A DNA stretch of 64,000 nucleotides. Origin: Hymenobacter cheonanensis (lineage in GTDB: Bacteria; Bacteroidota; Bacteroidia; Cytophagales; Hymenobacteraceae). The stretch lies in contig NZ_JAUQSW010000001.1 in the NCBI RefSeq assembly GCF_030581075.1, positions 248,001 through 312,000 on the forward strand, read 5' to 3'. Positions 54,256-63,638 of this stretch are shown here, one piece after another. The notes under the pieces were generated by a model. It saw only the letters and a list, made by a program, of their open reading frames with translations, had not been told where the DNA came from and did not search any database. Both the position numbers and the translations under genes were made by a program. Every line of letters starts with the position of its first letter. Within the stretch, counting starts at the first letter, position 1.

Positions 54256-55503
54256 CTACGCCACCGCAGCCGCCAGGGCTACCGGCACGGCCACGGCCGC
54301 CCGCAGCGGCGCCGCCAGCCGCACCACGCACACGCCCGGCGCCCGCAGCCAGCCAGCCCGCGCCAGCTGCCCCAGCCCGATAGTGCCGGTGAGGTAATTG
54401 CCGCGCTGCGCCGAGCGAAACTCCTCGTGCACGGCCGTGAAATCGGCACGGTCGGGCGCGCCGCTAGCCTCGTCAAACGTCACGAGCACCTCTACCTCGG
54501 CCGCATCGGGCGCCAGGGTCAGGTGGGCGTTCTGCTGGATTTTTTTGTAGCCGTAGCGGTAGCCGTAAGTAAGCGCCGACAAGTCGCTGAGTACCGCCGA
54601 AGCTGTGGGAAACGCCCCCGCCCCGCGCCCCAGAAAGAACTGCCGGTCGGCAAAGCCGCTCTGGGTGATGAGGCCGTTGAACTCGTCGTGCACCTGCGCC
54701 AGCTCGTGGCCCGGGCGTACCAGCGTGGGCAATACGGCCGCCGCCAGCCCGCCGCCCGGCAGCCGCCGTGCCTCGGCCACCAGCTTGATTATCAGTCCTT
54801 GCTCGCGGGCATAAGCCGTGGCTAGGGCACTAATGCCCGTAATGCCCACGGCCAGCAAATCGGTGGGCGCCACCACCGCGCCAAAGGCGTGGGCCAGCAG
54901 CAGCACCAGCTTGTTGCGGGCGTCGAGGCCCTCTACGTCGAGGGCCGGGTTGCTTTCGGCAAAGCCCAGCTCCTGGGCCCTGGCCAGCGCCTCGGCGTAG
55001 GGCTGGGCGTCGCGGTGCATGGCCGTGAGGATGTAGTTGGTCGAGCCGTTCACGATGCCCTCCACCGATTCGAGCAGGTCGGTATCGTAATACTCCTCCA
55101 GGTTGCGGATGACGGGCAGGCTGGCGCACGCCGCCGACTCGTAGAGCAACGGCGTGCCCGTGGTTTGCTGAATCTCAATGAGTTCGGGCAGGTGCTCGGC
55201 CAGCATCTTCTTGTTGGCCGTCACTACGGCTTTGCCACGCAGCAAGGCCTCTTTCACAATGAGATAGGCCTCGTCGGCGTCGTCAATCAGCTCCACTATC
55301 ACCGTGAGGCCAGGGTCGCTCAGCAGGTCGTTTTTGTCGAACGTGAACAGTTCGGCGGGCAGCGAGCGGGTTTTATCGCGGTTCTTAACGGCGATGCGGC
55401 CGATGCGCGCGCGCAGGCCGGGCGTGCGCTCCAGCACGGCGTGCAGGCCCTGGCCCACTACGCCAAAGCCAAAAAGACCAATGTTGAGGTCGGTACGAGT
55501 CAT
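54256..55503 (-). CDS. hom: Homoserine dehydrogenase
   Basis: The 415-residue enzyme reduces aspartate semialdehyde to homoserine, on the way to methionine, threonine and isoleucine. ATG at 55503 starts MTRTDLNIGLFGFGVVGQGL. Motifs are the NAD-binding GFGVVGQG, KAVVTANKKMLAEHL (catalytic Lys), ESAACASLPVI, and the family signature VEGIVNGSTNYIL with AQELGFAESNPALDVEGLDARNKL. It is preceded by a SAM-I riboswitch with a terminator, so SAM turns it down. This fits the methionine branch. Confidence 0.95.
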   Translation of the reverse strand: MTRTDLNIGLFGFGVVGQGLHAVLERTPGLRARIGRIAVKNRDKTRSLPAELFTFDKNDLLSDPGLTVIVELIDDADEAYLIVKEALLRGKAVVTANKKMLAEHLPELIEIQQTTGTPLLYESAACASLPVIRNLEEYYDTDLLESVEGIVNGSTNYILTAMHRDAQPYAEALARAQELGFAESNPALDVEGLDARNKLVLLLAHAFGAVVAPTDLLAVGITGISALATAYAREQGLIIKLVAEARRLPGGGLAAAVLPTLVRPGHELAQVHDEFNGLITQSGFADRQFFLGRGAGAFPTASAVLSDLSALTYGYRYGYKKIQQNAHLTLAPDAAEVEVLVTFDEASGAPDRADFTAVHEEFRSAQRGNYLTGTIGLGQLARAGWLRAPGVCVVRLAAPLRAAVAVPVALAAAVA

Positions 55504-55580
55504 GAGAAAAGGGGAAATAAAAGGCTTCGCGGGCACGCGCCTCCCCTACTCCTATTCAGAACTCCTCACCGGAAAGGCCC

Positions 55581-55612
55581 AAAAAAAGCCCTCCCGACAA
55601 GTCAGAAGAGCT
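55581..55612 (-). terminator. Expression-platform terminator of the SAM riboswitch
   Basis: Read on the minus strand, AGCTCTTC pairs with GGAGGGCT through Watson-Crick and G-U pairs around a short loop, followed by seven Ts. It lies between the riboswitch aptamer and hom, the expected position for SAM-dependent termination. Confidence 0.75.
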
Positions 55613-55640
55613 AGGCCGCCGCACGGGCAGCGGGTCGCAT

Positions 55641-55764
55641 CTCATAACTTATCTGCTTCCGAAGGCGGCCGGGGCCGCGTTTCGAAACAGGAATTAGCAC
55701 CTTCGCATGGCTGCTGGTTGCTAAGGCATCGTCGGGCCTGTCCCTCCGCCTTTCTGGATAAGAG
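55641..55764 (-). promoter_or_regulatory. SAM-I (S-box) riboswitch
   Basis: The minus-strand sequence contains the S-box core in order: the P1 stem CTTATC (55764 side), GGCGGAGGGACAGGCCC (K-turn side), GATGCCTTAGCAACC, GGTGCTAATTCC, and the closing GATAAG. These are the conserved S-box blocks, and the outer P1 strands CTTATC/GATAAG pair. A terminator lies between it and hom. SAM binding is expected to promote termination and lower hom expression. Confidence 0.95.
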
Positions 55765-55785
55765 CCCCGGTAAAGGAGCGTGCCG

Positions 55786-55818
55786 CAAAGGTAGGGCCGG
55801 AAAAGCTGCTTCGCGCAA
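55786..55818 (-). promoter_or_regulatory. Promoter of the SAM riboswitch-hom transcript
   Basis: On the minus strand TTG (55818-55816) and TACCTTTG (55793-55786) match the Bacteroidota -33/-7 elements with a 22-base spacer, slightly wide. The riboswitch P1 starts 22 bases beyond the -7 box. Confidence 0.6.
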
Positions 55819-56159
55819 CTAGGTGGCCTTGCGCCAATAGCCCGCGCCGGCCAGGGCTTGGATAATGCTGGGCTATCCGCAGCATGAAACCACGCGCTGT
55901 ATATTCTCTTATACAACGCCTTGTCACACTTTTTACTGCGCTTTTTAATTCAGAATATTTTTCTGCGCGTTACAGCGCCAGCTAAGACCCTAGCCAAACT
56001 GAGCCTCAAGGCATCAGCCGGTTAATTGCCGGGGCTAAAAACTTATTTAGAATGAATAAAAACATCAAAAGCGCGTAGCGAGCCGTAGGGTTTGGAAGCC
56101 TCCAAAACGCGGGCGGCGGCGGCGCTAGCCGGCTTTTACTCCTTTTCCTCTCCTACCCT
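55819..56159. other. Divergent intergenic region with possible operators
   Basis: No gene is supported. Two small inverted repeats are visible: TGTATA...TATACA at 55,898-55,915 and TTTGGA-agcc-TCCAAA at 56,091-56,106. The second lies about 55 bases upstream of the molybdenum-hydroxylase operon, whose promoter is probably in this region. TAGGGTTTG near 56,087 is only an imperfect -7 box. Confidence 0.4.
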
Positions 56160-56747
56160 ATGAGTGTACACTTCATCCAAGAGTCGCTTGATAAAACAGC
56201 GCCGGCCGTGGTGCCGACCCAATCGGTGACACTGAACGTCAACGGCGAAGACCACACCATTCAGATTGCGCCCTGGACCAGCCTGCTCGACGCCCTGCGC
56301 GAGTACCTGGATATGACCGGCACCAAGAAGGGCTGCGACCACGGCCAGTGCGGCGCCTGCACCGTTTTGGTTGATGGCAAGCGCATTAACTCGTGCCTGG
56401 CCCTAGCCACGGTGTATCAGGGCAAGCAGATTACGACCATTGAAGGCATTGGCAGCGAAGACAACCTCTCGCCCTTGCAGCAGGCATTTATCGACCACGA
56501 TGCCTTTCAGTGCGGCTACTGCACGCCGGGCCAGATTTGCTCGGCCCAGGGCCTCATCAACGAGGGCCGCGCCAAGACCGAGGATGAGGTGCGCGAGCTG
56601 ATGAGCGGCAACGTGTGCCGCTGCGGCGCCTACACAAATATTCTATCGGCGGTGATGGAAGTGCTGCACGACGGCCAGGTGGTGGTTGATAACGGCACGC
56701 TGATTACCATTCCGATGCAGCCTACTTTCTCTAACTCAGCCGAATAA
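56160..56747 (+). CDS. paoA: Molybdenum hydroxylase [2Fe-2S] subunit, PaoA-like
   Basis: The 195-residue subunit carries two [2Fe-2S] clusters. The plant-type cluster is GCDHGQCGACTVLVDGKRINSC. The second is QCGYCTPGQICSAQGLI followed by GNVCRCGAYTNI. It is the iron-sulfur subunit of an xanthine/aldehyde oxidoreductase-family enzyme and passes electrons from the molybdenum centre to FAD. E. coli PaoA carries a Tat signal. This protein starts MSVHFIQESLDKTA with no twin-arginine, so it appears cytoplasmic. It is the first gene of a three-gene operon (gaps of nine and six bases). Confidence 0.9.
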   Translation: MSVHFIQESLDKTAPAVVPTQSVTLNVNGEDHTIQIAPWTSLLDALREYLDMTGTKKGCDHGQCGACTVLVDGKRINSCLALATVYQGKQITTIEGIGSEDNLSPLQQAFIDHDAFQCGYCTPGQICSAQGLINEGRAKTEDEVRELMSGNVCRCGAYTNILSAVMEVLHDGQVVVDNGTLITIPMQPTFSNSAE

Positions 56748-56756
56748 CTGCTTTCT

Positions 56757-57782
56757 ATGAACAGCTTCACCCTTACCCAAGCGGCGGCCGTTGACGAGGC
56801 CGTTAGCGACTTTGCCAGCCATACCGGCGCGGCCTACCTGGGCGGCGGCACCAACCTCATCGACCTGATGAAGGAAAACGTGAGCCGCCCCAGCCACCTC
56901 ACCAGCCTCAACCACCTGCCGCTGAGCGATATCACAAGCCTGCCCGACGGTGGCCTGCGCCTGGGTGCCCTGGCTACCAACGCCGACACCGCCTGGCACC
57001 CCGAGGTAGAAAAGCGCTACCCACTGCTGAGCCAGACCATTTTGGCCGGCGCCACGCCGCAGCTGCGCAACATGGCCACCGACGGTGGCAACCTGCTGCA
57101 GCGCACCCGCTGCTACTATTTCTACGACCTGGCCACGCCCTGCAACAAGCGCCAGCCGGGCAGCGGCTGCTCGGCCATCAACGGCCAAAACCGCGTGTGC
57201 GGCGTGCTAGGCACCAGCGAGAACTGCATCGCTACCCACCCCTCCGATATGTGCGTGGCCCTGGCCGCCCTCGAAGCCGTAGTGCGCGTGCAGGGGCCTA
57301 GCGGCGAGCGCACCATCAAGTTTAACGATTTCCACCGCCTGCCCGGTGACAAGCCCGAGCTGGACAACACCCTACAGCCCGGCGAGCTGATTACGGCCAT
57401 CGACCTGCCGGCCCAGGGCTACGCCAAGAATTTCACCTACCTCAAGCTGCGCGACCGGGCTAGCTATGCCTTTGCGCTGGTGAGCGTGGCAGTGGGGCTC
57501 GAACTAGACGGTAACACCATCAAAACGGCCCGCTTTGCGCTGGGCGGCGTGGCCCACAAGCCCTGGCGCGACCAGGAGGCCGAAAAGATGCTCGAAGGCC
57601 AGACGCCTTCGGCCGACTTGTTTCGCCAAGTGGCGGCCAAGGTATTCGCCGAGGCCAAGGGCTACGGGCTCAACTCCTTCAAAATCGAGCTGGGCAAACG
57701 CGCCCTTGTGCGCGCCCTCAAGCAGGCCACCGAAATGGACCAGGCCCTCGATTCCAACGCCTTCCTGAATTCTAATCCGTAA
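56757..57782 (+). CDS. paoB: Molybdenum hydroxylase FAD subunit, PaoB-like
   Basis: The 341-residue FAD-binding subunit has [19 protein letters not shown] (FAD pyrophosphate loop) and [22 protein letters not shown]. An extra cysteine set, [21 protein letters not shown] followed by [11 protein letters not shown], is like the [4Fe-4S] site of PaoB and 4-hydroxybenzoyl-CoA reductase-type subunits. Its C-terminal domain ([25 protein letters not shown]) is standard. It completes the chain between the iron-sulfur and molybdenum subunits. Confidence 0.88.
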   Translation: MNSFTLTQAAAVDEAVSDFASHTGAAYLGGGTNLIDLMKENVSRPSHLTSLNHLPLSDITSLPDGGLRLGALATNADTAWHPEVEKRYPLLSQTILAGATPQLRNMATDGGNLLQRTRCYYFYDLATPCNKRQPGSGCSAINGQNRVCGVLGTSENCIATHPSDMCVALAALEAVVRVQGPSGERTIKFNDFHRLPGDKPELDNTLQPGELITAIDLPAQGYAKNFTYLKLRDRASYAFALVSVAVGLELDGNTIKTARFALGGVAHKPWRDQEAEKMLEGQTPSADLFRQVAAKVFAEAKGYGLNSFKIELGKRALVRALKQATEMDQALDSNAFLNSNP

Positions 57783-57788
57783 GCTAGT

Positions 57789-60065
57789 ATGAGCCAGACT
57801 ATTGCCACCCCGCCTACCGTGCGCCTCGATAGCGACGTGATTGGCCGGCCCATCAGCCGCCCCGAAGGTGCGGCCAAAGTATCGGGCGCCGCTAAGTACG
57901 CGGCCGAGTACAACGTGCCCGACCTGTGGTACGGCTACATCGTGGACAGCCCCATTACGAAGGGCAAAATCACGAAAATTGACGCCTCGGCCGTGCTAGC
58001 CCTGCCCGGCGTGAAGCAGGTGTTCTCGCACGAAAATGTGCCGACCTTCGCCTGGTTCGACCGCAGCTACAAAGACCAGGTGGCCCCCGGCGGCTCGCCC
58101 TTCCGCCCGCTGCACGAGCCCGAAATCATGTTCAGCCAGCAGCCGGTGGCGCTGGTAGTGGCCGAAACCTTTGAGCTAGCCCGCTACGCCGCTTCTATCC
58201 TGCGCATTGAGTACGAAGTAGATGAGGATTTCAACACCGACCTCGACAAAGCCCGCGCCGCGGGAAAAGGCTTTGATGCACCCAAGGGCAAAACTGGCTT
58301 TCTGCCCCCTCCTAAGCCCAAGGGCGATGCCGAAAAGGCTTTCAAAGCCGCGCCGCACAAAATAGAGGGCGAGTACACGCACCACGCGCAGCACCACAAC
58401 CCGATGGAAATGTTTGCCACCACCGTGGAATGGCTGGGCGATGGCAAGAAGATGAACATCTACGACAAGACGCAGGGCGCGCCCAACGTGCAGCAGTACC
58501 TGCGCAAGGTATTCAGCCTGAGCAAGGAAGAGGCGCGCGTTGTTTCCAAGTTTACGGGCGGTGGCTTTGGCGCGGGCCTGCGGCCCCAGCACCAGGTGTT
58601 TATGGCCGTGGCGGCGGCGCTAGAGCTAAAGCACTCGGTGCGCGTGTCGATGACGCGCCAGCAGATGTTCAGCATGGGGCACCGGCCGCACACTATTCAG
58701 GATATCAAGCTGTCTTCGGACGACCAGGGCTACCTGCAATCTATTGAGCATAATGCCTTTGCCGAAACGTCGCAGTTTGAGGATGAAACTGAAACGGTGG
58801 TAAACTGGTCGGGCATTCTCTACAAAGCCGACAACTCCAAGTTTGCCTATGAACTGGCTAAAATTGATGTGGACACCCCGGCCGACATGCGTGCCCCTGG
58901 CGCGGCTACCGGCTCGTTTGCCATCGAGTGCGCCATTGATGAGCTAGCCAACAAGGCGGGCATCGACCCGCTGGAATTTCGCCTGCTCAACTACACGTAC
59001 TCCGACCCTACCGAGAATAAGCCCTTCAGCAGCAAGCGCTTGATTGACTGCTACCACGAGGGCGCCAAGCGCTTTGGCTGGGAGAAACGCAACCCCGAGC
59101 CCCGCTCGATGCGCGAGGGCAACATGCTGGTAGGCTGGGGCCTGGGCTCGGGCTGCTGGGATGCCTCAATGCAGAAAGCGGCGGCCAAAGCCAGCCTTAC
59201 GGCCGATGGCAAGCTGACCGTGCACAGCGCTACCAATGACCAAGGTGCTGGCACCTACGTTATTATGACGCAGGTAGCCGCCCAGACTCTGGGCCTGCCC
59301 CTGGAGCAAGTAACCTTCGTGCTGGGTGATACCAACCTGCCCGAAGCCCCCATCCAAGGTGGCTCCTGGACGGCGGCCTCGGTGGGCTCGGCCGTGCAGG
59401 CCGTGTGCCAGGAGGTGGGTAAAAAGCTGCTCAAGCTAGCCCAGAAGATGGACGACTCGCCCCTCAAAGGCGTTGACTTTGCGGACGCCCAGTTTGCCGA
59501 CGGCTACATCCGCGCCAACGAGGACATTACCCGGTCGGTAGCCATCAAGGATATTCTGGTCGCCAGCGGCGAGGCCGCCGTGGAGGCTGAGTCGGATGCC
59601 AAGCCCAACCCGATTAACATGCTGAAATACTCCATGCACTCGCACAACGCGGCGTTTGTGGAGGTAAAAGTGGACGAGGACCTGGGCACCATTCACGTAA
59701 CGCGCGTGGTGAACGCCGTGGCCGCCGGCCGCATCCTCAACCCCAAAACTGCCCGCAGCCAAGTGCTGGGCGGCACGGTGTGGGGCATCAGCATGGCGCT
59801 CATGGAAGAGGCGTACCTCGACAACAACGTGGGCCGCTACATGAACCACAACTATGCCGAGTACCACGTGCCCGTGAACGCCGACATCCACAAAATCGAC
59901 GTGATTTTTGTGGAGGAGGAAGACGACCACGTGAACCCGCTAGGGGTGAAAGGCGTGGGTGAAATCGGGATGCTCGGCGTGGCCGCCGCCATTGCCAATG
60001 CCGTGTACCACGCCACCGGCAAGCGCATCCGCAGCCTGCCGCTGACGCTTGATAAGTTGCTGTAG
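57789..60065 (+). CDS. paoC: Molybdenum hydroxylase catalytic subunit, PaoC-like
   Basis: The 758-residue subunit binds the molybdopterin cofactor. Marks are IGRPISRPEGAAKVSGAAKYAAEY, VKQVFSHENVPTFAW, the FTGGGFGAGLRPQHQVF pterin loop, MRAPGAATGSFAIECAID, GGSWTAASVGSAVQAVCQEVG, and the KGVGEIGMLGVAAAIANAVYHATG motif with the catalytic Glu in GVGEIG. The family oxidises aldehydes, purines or aromatic heterocycles. The Pao arrangement favours an aldehyde oxidase, but the substrate is unproven. A terminator follows. Confidence 0.92.
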   Translation: MSQTIATPPTVRLDSDVIGRPISRPEGAAKVSGAAKYAAEYNVPDLWYGYIVDSPITKGKITKIDASAVLALPGVKQVFSHENVPTFAWFDRSYKDQVAPGGSPFRPLHEPEIMFSQQPVALVVAETFELARYAASILRIEYEVDEDFNTDLDKARAAGKGFDAPKGKTGFLPPPKPKGDAEKAFKAAPHKIEGEYTHHAQHHNPMEMFATTVEWLGDGKKMNIYDKTQGAPNVQQYLRKVFSLSKEEARVVSKFTGGGFGAGLRPQHQVFMAVAAALELKHSVRVSMTRQQMFSMGHRPHTIQDIKLSSDDQGYLQSIEHNAFAETSQFEDETETVVNWSGILYKADNSKFAYELAKIDVDTPADMRAPGAATGSFAIECAIDELANKAGIDPLEFRLLNYTYSDPTENKPFSSKRLIDCYHEGAKRFGWEKRNPEPRSMREGNMLVGWGLGSGCWDASMQKAAAKASLTADGKLTVHSATNDQGAGTYVIMTQVAAQTLGLPLEQVTFVLGDTNLPEAPIQGGSWTAASVGSAVQAVCQEVGKKLLKLAQKMDDSPLKGVDFADAQFADGYIRANEDITRSVAIKDILVASGEAAVEAESDAKPNPINMLKYSMHSHNAAFVEVKVDEDLGTIHVTRVVNAVAAGRILNPKTARSQVLGGTVWGISMALMEEAYLDNNVGRYMNHNYAEYHVPVNADIHKIDVIFVEEEDDHVNPLGVKGVGEIGMLGVAAAIANAVYHATGKRIRSLPLTLDKLL

Positions 60066-60106
60066 CAGCGGCCGCACCTCCAGGTGCGCAAGTAGCCATA
60101 GCAGTT

Positions 60107-60142
60107 AAAAAGCCCCCTAACGCAGTGTTAGGGGGCTTTTTT
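60107..60142. terminator. Rho-independent terminator after the paoABC-like operon
   Basis: A stem AAAAAGCCCCCTAAC against GTTAGGGGGCTTTTT with a short loop and T-runs on both sides lies about 40 bases after the paoC-like stop. It also faces the convergent monooxygenase gene. Confidence 0.9.
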
Positions 60143-60174
60143 AGGCATAAGCCGCAGTGAAAAGAATGACAGCG

Positions 60175-61731
60175 CTATTCAACCGGGGAATAAACGCGGC
60201 TCTCGCTAAACCATTGGACGGCAGCCTGCTGTAGCTCGCTGGTGTCGGGCTCGTGGTCGGTGGCCCAGGCTACAAAGCCGTCGGGGCGTATCAGCAGGGC
60301 GCGCAGGCCTAGCTGCTCTTGGGCGTGGCCGGTTACATACTTCAGCTGGTCGCCGTAGGTGCTTGCCCACATTTTGAGAGAAGCATCTCCGGCAAAATCG
60401 AGCAGTATGCCGTGGCCGTCGTGCAGAAGGTCGCCGATAGTTGTGCCGTCTTCAAACTCGAAATTTGGCACGCTGCGGCCCACCAGCGGGTGGGTACCGC
60501 CGAGGTCGTAGTGGGTGTTGATGCCCCAAATGCGGCCGGCAAAGTAGGTGGCCCCGTCACGCGTATCCATCAGGTCGCGGATGATGGCGTGCAGCGCCCG
60601 GCCCTGGGGGCTAGGGCTCATGGTGGCTACCTGGGCGCGCGACCAGTCCAGCACCTGCGCCCCAAGGGGGTAGCGCTCAGCATAGTAGCTATCGAGCAAG
60701 CCGGCCGGGGCTAGCCCGTGGATGGTGGCGGCGAGCTTCCAGCCCAGGTTCAGGGCATCGCCCAGGCCCAGGTTCAGGCCCTGGCCGCCCAGCGGCGCAT
60801 GAATGTGCGCGGCATCGCCGGCCAGCAGCACCCGGCCGTGGCGGTAGGTGGTAGCCTGCCGGGCGCGGTCGGTCCAGGTGGTGGCGAGCTTGAGGGCCCG
60901 GATAGTTACGTCGGTGCCCGTGATGCGGCGGGTTATGGCCTGCAGGTGCTCCAGCGTGACGGGCTTTTGAGATTGGTGAAAGGCGCCGCCATCAAAATCC
61001 TGGAGTATCAGGTAGCCGGGCTGCGACTGCATATACATGCCGGTGGCGGTTACGTTGCGGCCGGGCTTCAGCTTCTCCGGGTCGGCCAGGTCCACCAGGG
61101 CCGTGTAGCCGGTGAACTCCGGCTCCGTGCCGGCAAAGTCGAACCCGCCCAGCTTGCGCACCACGCTTCGGCTGCCGTCGCAGCCCACCAGCCATTTGCC
61201 CGCGAAAGCGTATTCATCGGTTTGAACAACAACCTCAGCAGCAGTTTGCTGAAAGCCCGCAATGGCCAGTCCGCGCCGGATGGTTACCCCTAGCGCTTCG
61301 GCGCGGCGGGCAAGCACCATTTCCAGCTCCGCCATCTCGGCAATCATCTGATTTTCAGTATTTCTAGGCAGGCGATAGGGCCACTGCGAGAAGTCAATCT
61401 TATCGGCCGGCAATTGAATGCCCGCGAAATGCCCGCCCGCCTGCGGCTTCTTGCCGGGCCCGGCAGCTGCGGCGGCGTGGGGAAATAGCAGGCGTTTGGG
61501 TACTTCCAATTCTGGCAGCAGCCCCCGGCGGTAGAGGGCTTCCACCGAAAGCGCGTTGAGGCCCCGCATTCCGAACGGCAGCTGTTTCAGGGGTGAGTGG
61601 GGGCTAGCGGCCTTTTCTAGCACCAGCACGGTGCAGCGGGCTAGCGCCAGCTCGCAGGCCAGGAACAGCCCGACCGGCCCGGCCCCGGCAATAATTACGT
61701 CGTAAGAAGATTGATTTTGAGCGGATTCCAT
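60175..61731 (-). CDS. FAD-dependent aromatic monooxygenase (PheA/TfdB family)
   Basis: The start at ATG 61731 (MESAQNQSSYDVIIAGAGPVGL) matches the family. The longer frame is not needed. The 518-residue flavoprotein has GAGPVGLFLACELA (FAD ADP-binding), a central DGSRSVVRK motif (VGCDGSRSVVRKLGG), and the C-terminal GDAAHIHAPLGGQGLNLGLGDALNLGWKLA that binds the FAD ribityl chain. A thioredoxin-like C-terminal domain follows (GHAQEQLGLRALLIRPDGFVAWAT). Such enzymes hydroxylate phenols or other aromatics, and relatives modify antibiotics. Substrate unknown. It is the last gene of a minus-strand run. Confidence 0.9.
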   Translation of the reverse strand: MESAQNQSSYDVIIAGAGPVGLFLACELALARCTVLVLEKAASPHSPLKQLPFGMRGLNALSVEALYRRGLLPELEVPKRLLFPHAAAAAGPGKKPQAGGHFAGIQLPADKIDFSQWPYRLPRNTENQMIAEMAELEMVLARRAEALGVTIRRGLAIAGFQQTAAEVVVQTDEYAFAGKWLVGCDGSRSVVRKLGGFDFAGTEPEFTGYTALVDLADPEKLKPGRNVTATGMYMQSQPGYLILQDFDGGAFHQSQKPVTLEHLQAITRRITGTDVTIRALKLATTWTDRARQATTYRHGRVLLAGDAAHIHAPLGGQGLNLGLGDALNLGWKLAATIHGLAPAGLLDSYYAERYPLGAQVLDWSRAQVATMSPSPQGRALHAIIRDLMDTRDGATYFAGRIWGINTHYDLGGTHPLVGRSVPNFEFEDGTTIGDLLHDGHGILLDFAGDASLKMWASTYGDQLKYVTGHAQEQLGLRALLIRPDGFVAWATDHEPDTSELQQAAVQWFSESRVYSPVE

Positions 61732-61793
61732 ACTGGCTAAGGTTGCTTTCCTGAGTGGATAAGCACAACACAAAGCTCCGCTGAGCACCGGCG

Positions 61794-62612
61794 TCAGGCT
61801 TGTACAAACGCGACAAAATTGCGAGGCAGCGCCAGCTTGCCGCGCCGGGCTTTGCGGGCGAAGGCGGCGGGCGTGGTGCCGCTGTAGCGCTTAAACTCGC
61901 GGCTAAGGTGCGACTGGTCGGTGTAGCCCAATTCCTGCGCCAGGCCGGCCAGGTTGGCCTCGGGCTGCAGCCATAAGTGGTTGCGGACCTGCTCAAAGCG
62001 CATCAGCCCCGATACGTCTTTCACGGTATGGCCCGACGACTCTTTGAATTGCCTTTCCAGGGTGCGCACCGTGGCGTGCGCGGCGGCCGCTACCTGTCTC
62101 ACCGGCAGGGTACCCTTGGCGGCCTGCATGGCTCCGCCCGCTTTGGCGAGCAGTTGGTTGCTGGCCGGCCCCGGCTGGGCAGCCAGGAAATAGTGGACTA
62201 CCTGCGTCAGCGCCTCGGCTAGCCGCCCCGCCTGCACGCACGCCGCCAGCGGCGCTTGCAGCTGGGCAAGTGCGTGCGCCAAGTGGTGCACCTCGCCTTT
62301 GCCGGGCGGCAGGCCGAGCAGCTCGAACACCGCCCACGGATAACACTTAATACCAATGATTTCTAGCTGGCTTTGCGCGTGCAGCACCACCGGCTGGCCC
62401 AGCAGCCCCATCAAAAACGGTGAGGGCAAGGGCTGCAAGCCAGCCGGGGTAGCTATGCTGCAAGGACTGCCGAAATAGAAAATAATTTCCGCGTAGCCAT
62501 CCGGCAGCACCTCAAACCCAGCCGGCAGGCCGTCAAAATCTATCCGATTGTACCACAGCTCCTTGATGGCATTCCGTAGCGCTTCCGGCGGGTCAACTCG
62601 TTGGGGTTGCAT
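61794..62612 (-). CDS. AraC family transcriptional regulator
   Basis: ATG at 62612 gives 272 residues, starting MQPQRVDPPEALRNAIKELWYN. The N-terminal ~180 residues are an AraC-binding-like domain (LPDGYAEIIFYFGSPC, PSPFLMGLLGQPVVLHA, IGIKCYPWAVFELLGLPPG). The C-terminal HTH includes VRQVAAAAHATVRTLERQFKESSGHTVKDV and LAQELGYTDQSHLSREFKRYSGTTPAAF, the classic AraC signature. It probably controls the nearby NmrA-like reductase and monooxygenase genes. Confidence 0.9.
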   Translation of the reverse strand: MQPQRVDPPEALRNAIKELWYNRIDFDGLPAGFEVLPDGYAEIIFYFGSPCSIATPAGLQPLPSPFLMGLLGQPVVLHAQSQLEIIGIKCYPWAVFELLGLPPGKGEVHHLAHALAQLQAPLAACVQAGRLAEALTQVVHYFLAAQPGPASNQLLAKAGGAMQAAKGTLPVRQVAAAAHATVRTLERQFKESSGHTVKDVSGLMRFEQVRNHLWLQPEANLAGLAQELGYTDQSHLSREFKRYSGTTPAAFARKARRGKLALPRNFVAFVQA

Positions 62613-62668
62613 GGCGCAAGGTAGCGCCGGGTAGTTCTTCCCAAAAACCAGGCAGTTGGGCCGCTGCC

Positions 62669-63550
62669 TCAAAAAGCCGCCGCAAACTCTTTGGCGAAGT
62701 CTTCGAGCTTCACCCGGCCCAGCGCGGGCTTGTGCAGCTCGTAATCTTCCCCAAGCGCGCCGCTGCCGATGCTGGTATAGATGTCCACGATTTCGCCGGC
62801 GCGGGCGGCGGGTAGGCCGTGGCTTACCAGGTTAGCCTGCATTTGCGCGTCGGTGAAGGCTACCCAGCGCAGGTCGGGGCGGCCGATGGCGGCACCTAGC
62901 ACGTGCGCTACTTCGTCGGCCGTGCGCTCGTCGCTGGCCACGTAGCGCACCGTTTGGCTAGCCCCGGCAAACGGCTTGGTCAGCTCCTCGGCGGCCGCGG
63001 CGGCAATGTCCAGGGGGTGCACGAAGGCCACTCGCGTGGTGCCCGCGTAGTTAACGCCGATGATGCCGGCGCCCTTTATCATGCCCACGAAGCTGTACAT
63101 ATTGGTGTAGAACGACGTGGGGCGCAACTGCGTGAGGGCCAGGCCCGGCACCTCGCGCAAAATAATTTCCACATCGTGCGAGCCCAGGATGCCGCCGGTG
63201 CCCGCCGCCAGGTGCGCGCCCCAGCTGCTGAGCTGCACCACGCGCCGCACGCCCGCCTGCCGCATGGCCCGCGCATAGTGGTGGCCAATGCGCTGGTGAT
63301 ACGCCCGCGAATCGGGCTCCTGAAAGCTGGGCGGCACCATCAGATACACCGCGTCGGCGCCGGCGAAGGTGGCCGTGAGGAAGTCGGCGTCTTCGACCGA
63401 GCCAATGGCGGCCGTGGCCCCTAGCGCTTCGATGGCGGGCTGCTTCTCTGCCTTGCTGCTGATAACTGTGACGGCCTGGCCCCGGCGCACCAACTCGGCA
63501 GCCAGCGGCTGGCTGATGTTGCCGAGCGAACCTGTGAGGATAATTTTCAT
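62669..63550 (-). CDS. NmrA-like NAD(P)-binding protein
   Basis: ATG at 63550 starts MKIILTGSLGNISQPLAAELVRRG, an N-terminal Rossmann dinucleotide fold with a TGSLGNIS glycine-rich loop. The rest (AVTVISSKAEK, AVYLMVPPSFQE, VRRVVQLSSWGA, SHDVEIILREVPGLALTQLRPTSFYTNM) is typical of NmrA/HSCARG-like proteins and atypical short-chain dehydrogenases. The classical catalytic Y-x-x-x-K is not seen, so a redox-sensing or reductase role is uncertain. At 293 residues it has normal length. The gene is flanked by two AraC regulators. Confidence 0.85.
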   Translation of the reverse strand: MKIILTGSLGNISQPLAAELVRRGQAVTVISSKAEKQPAIEALGATAAIGSVEDADFLTATFAGADAVYLMVPPSFQEPDSRAYHQRIGHHYARAMRQAGVRRVVQLSSWGAHLAAGTGGILGSHDVEIILREVPGLALTQLRPTSFYTNMYSFVGMIKGAGIIGVNYAGTTRVAFVHPLDIAAAAAEELTKPFAGASQTVRYVASDERTADEVAHVLGAAIGRPDLRWVAFTDAQMQANLVSHGLPAARAGEIVDIYTSIGSGALGEDYELHKPALGRVKLEDFAKEFAAAF

Positions 63551-63638
63551 GCTGCAAAGCTCCGGCCGCCGGCCGCTGCGTACTAGGGCCAAACGGCGGG
63601 AATATTGGGCCAAAGTGCGGCAAGCACTACGCCAGGCC

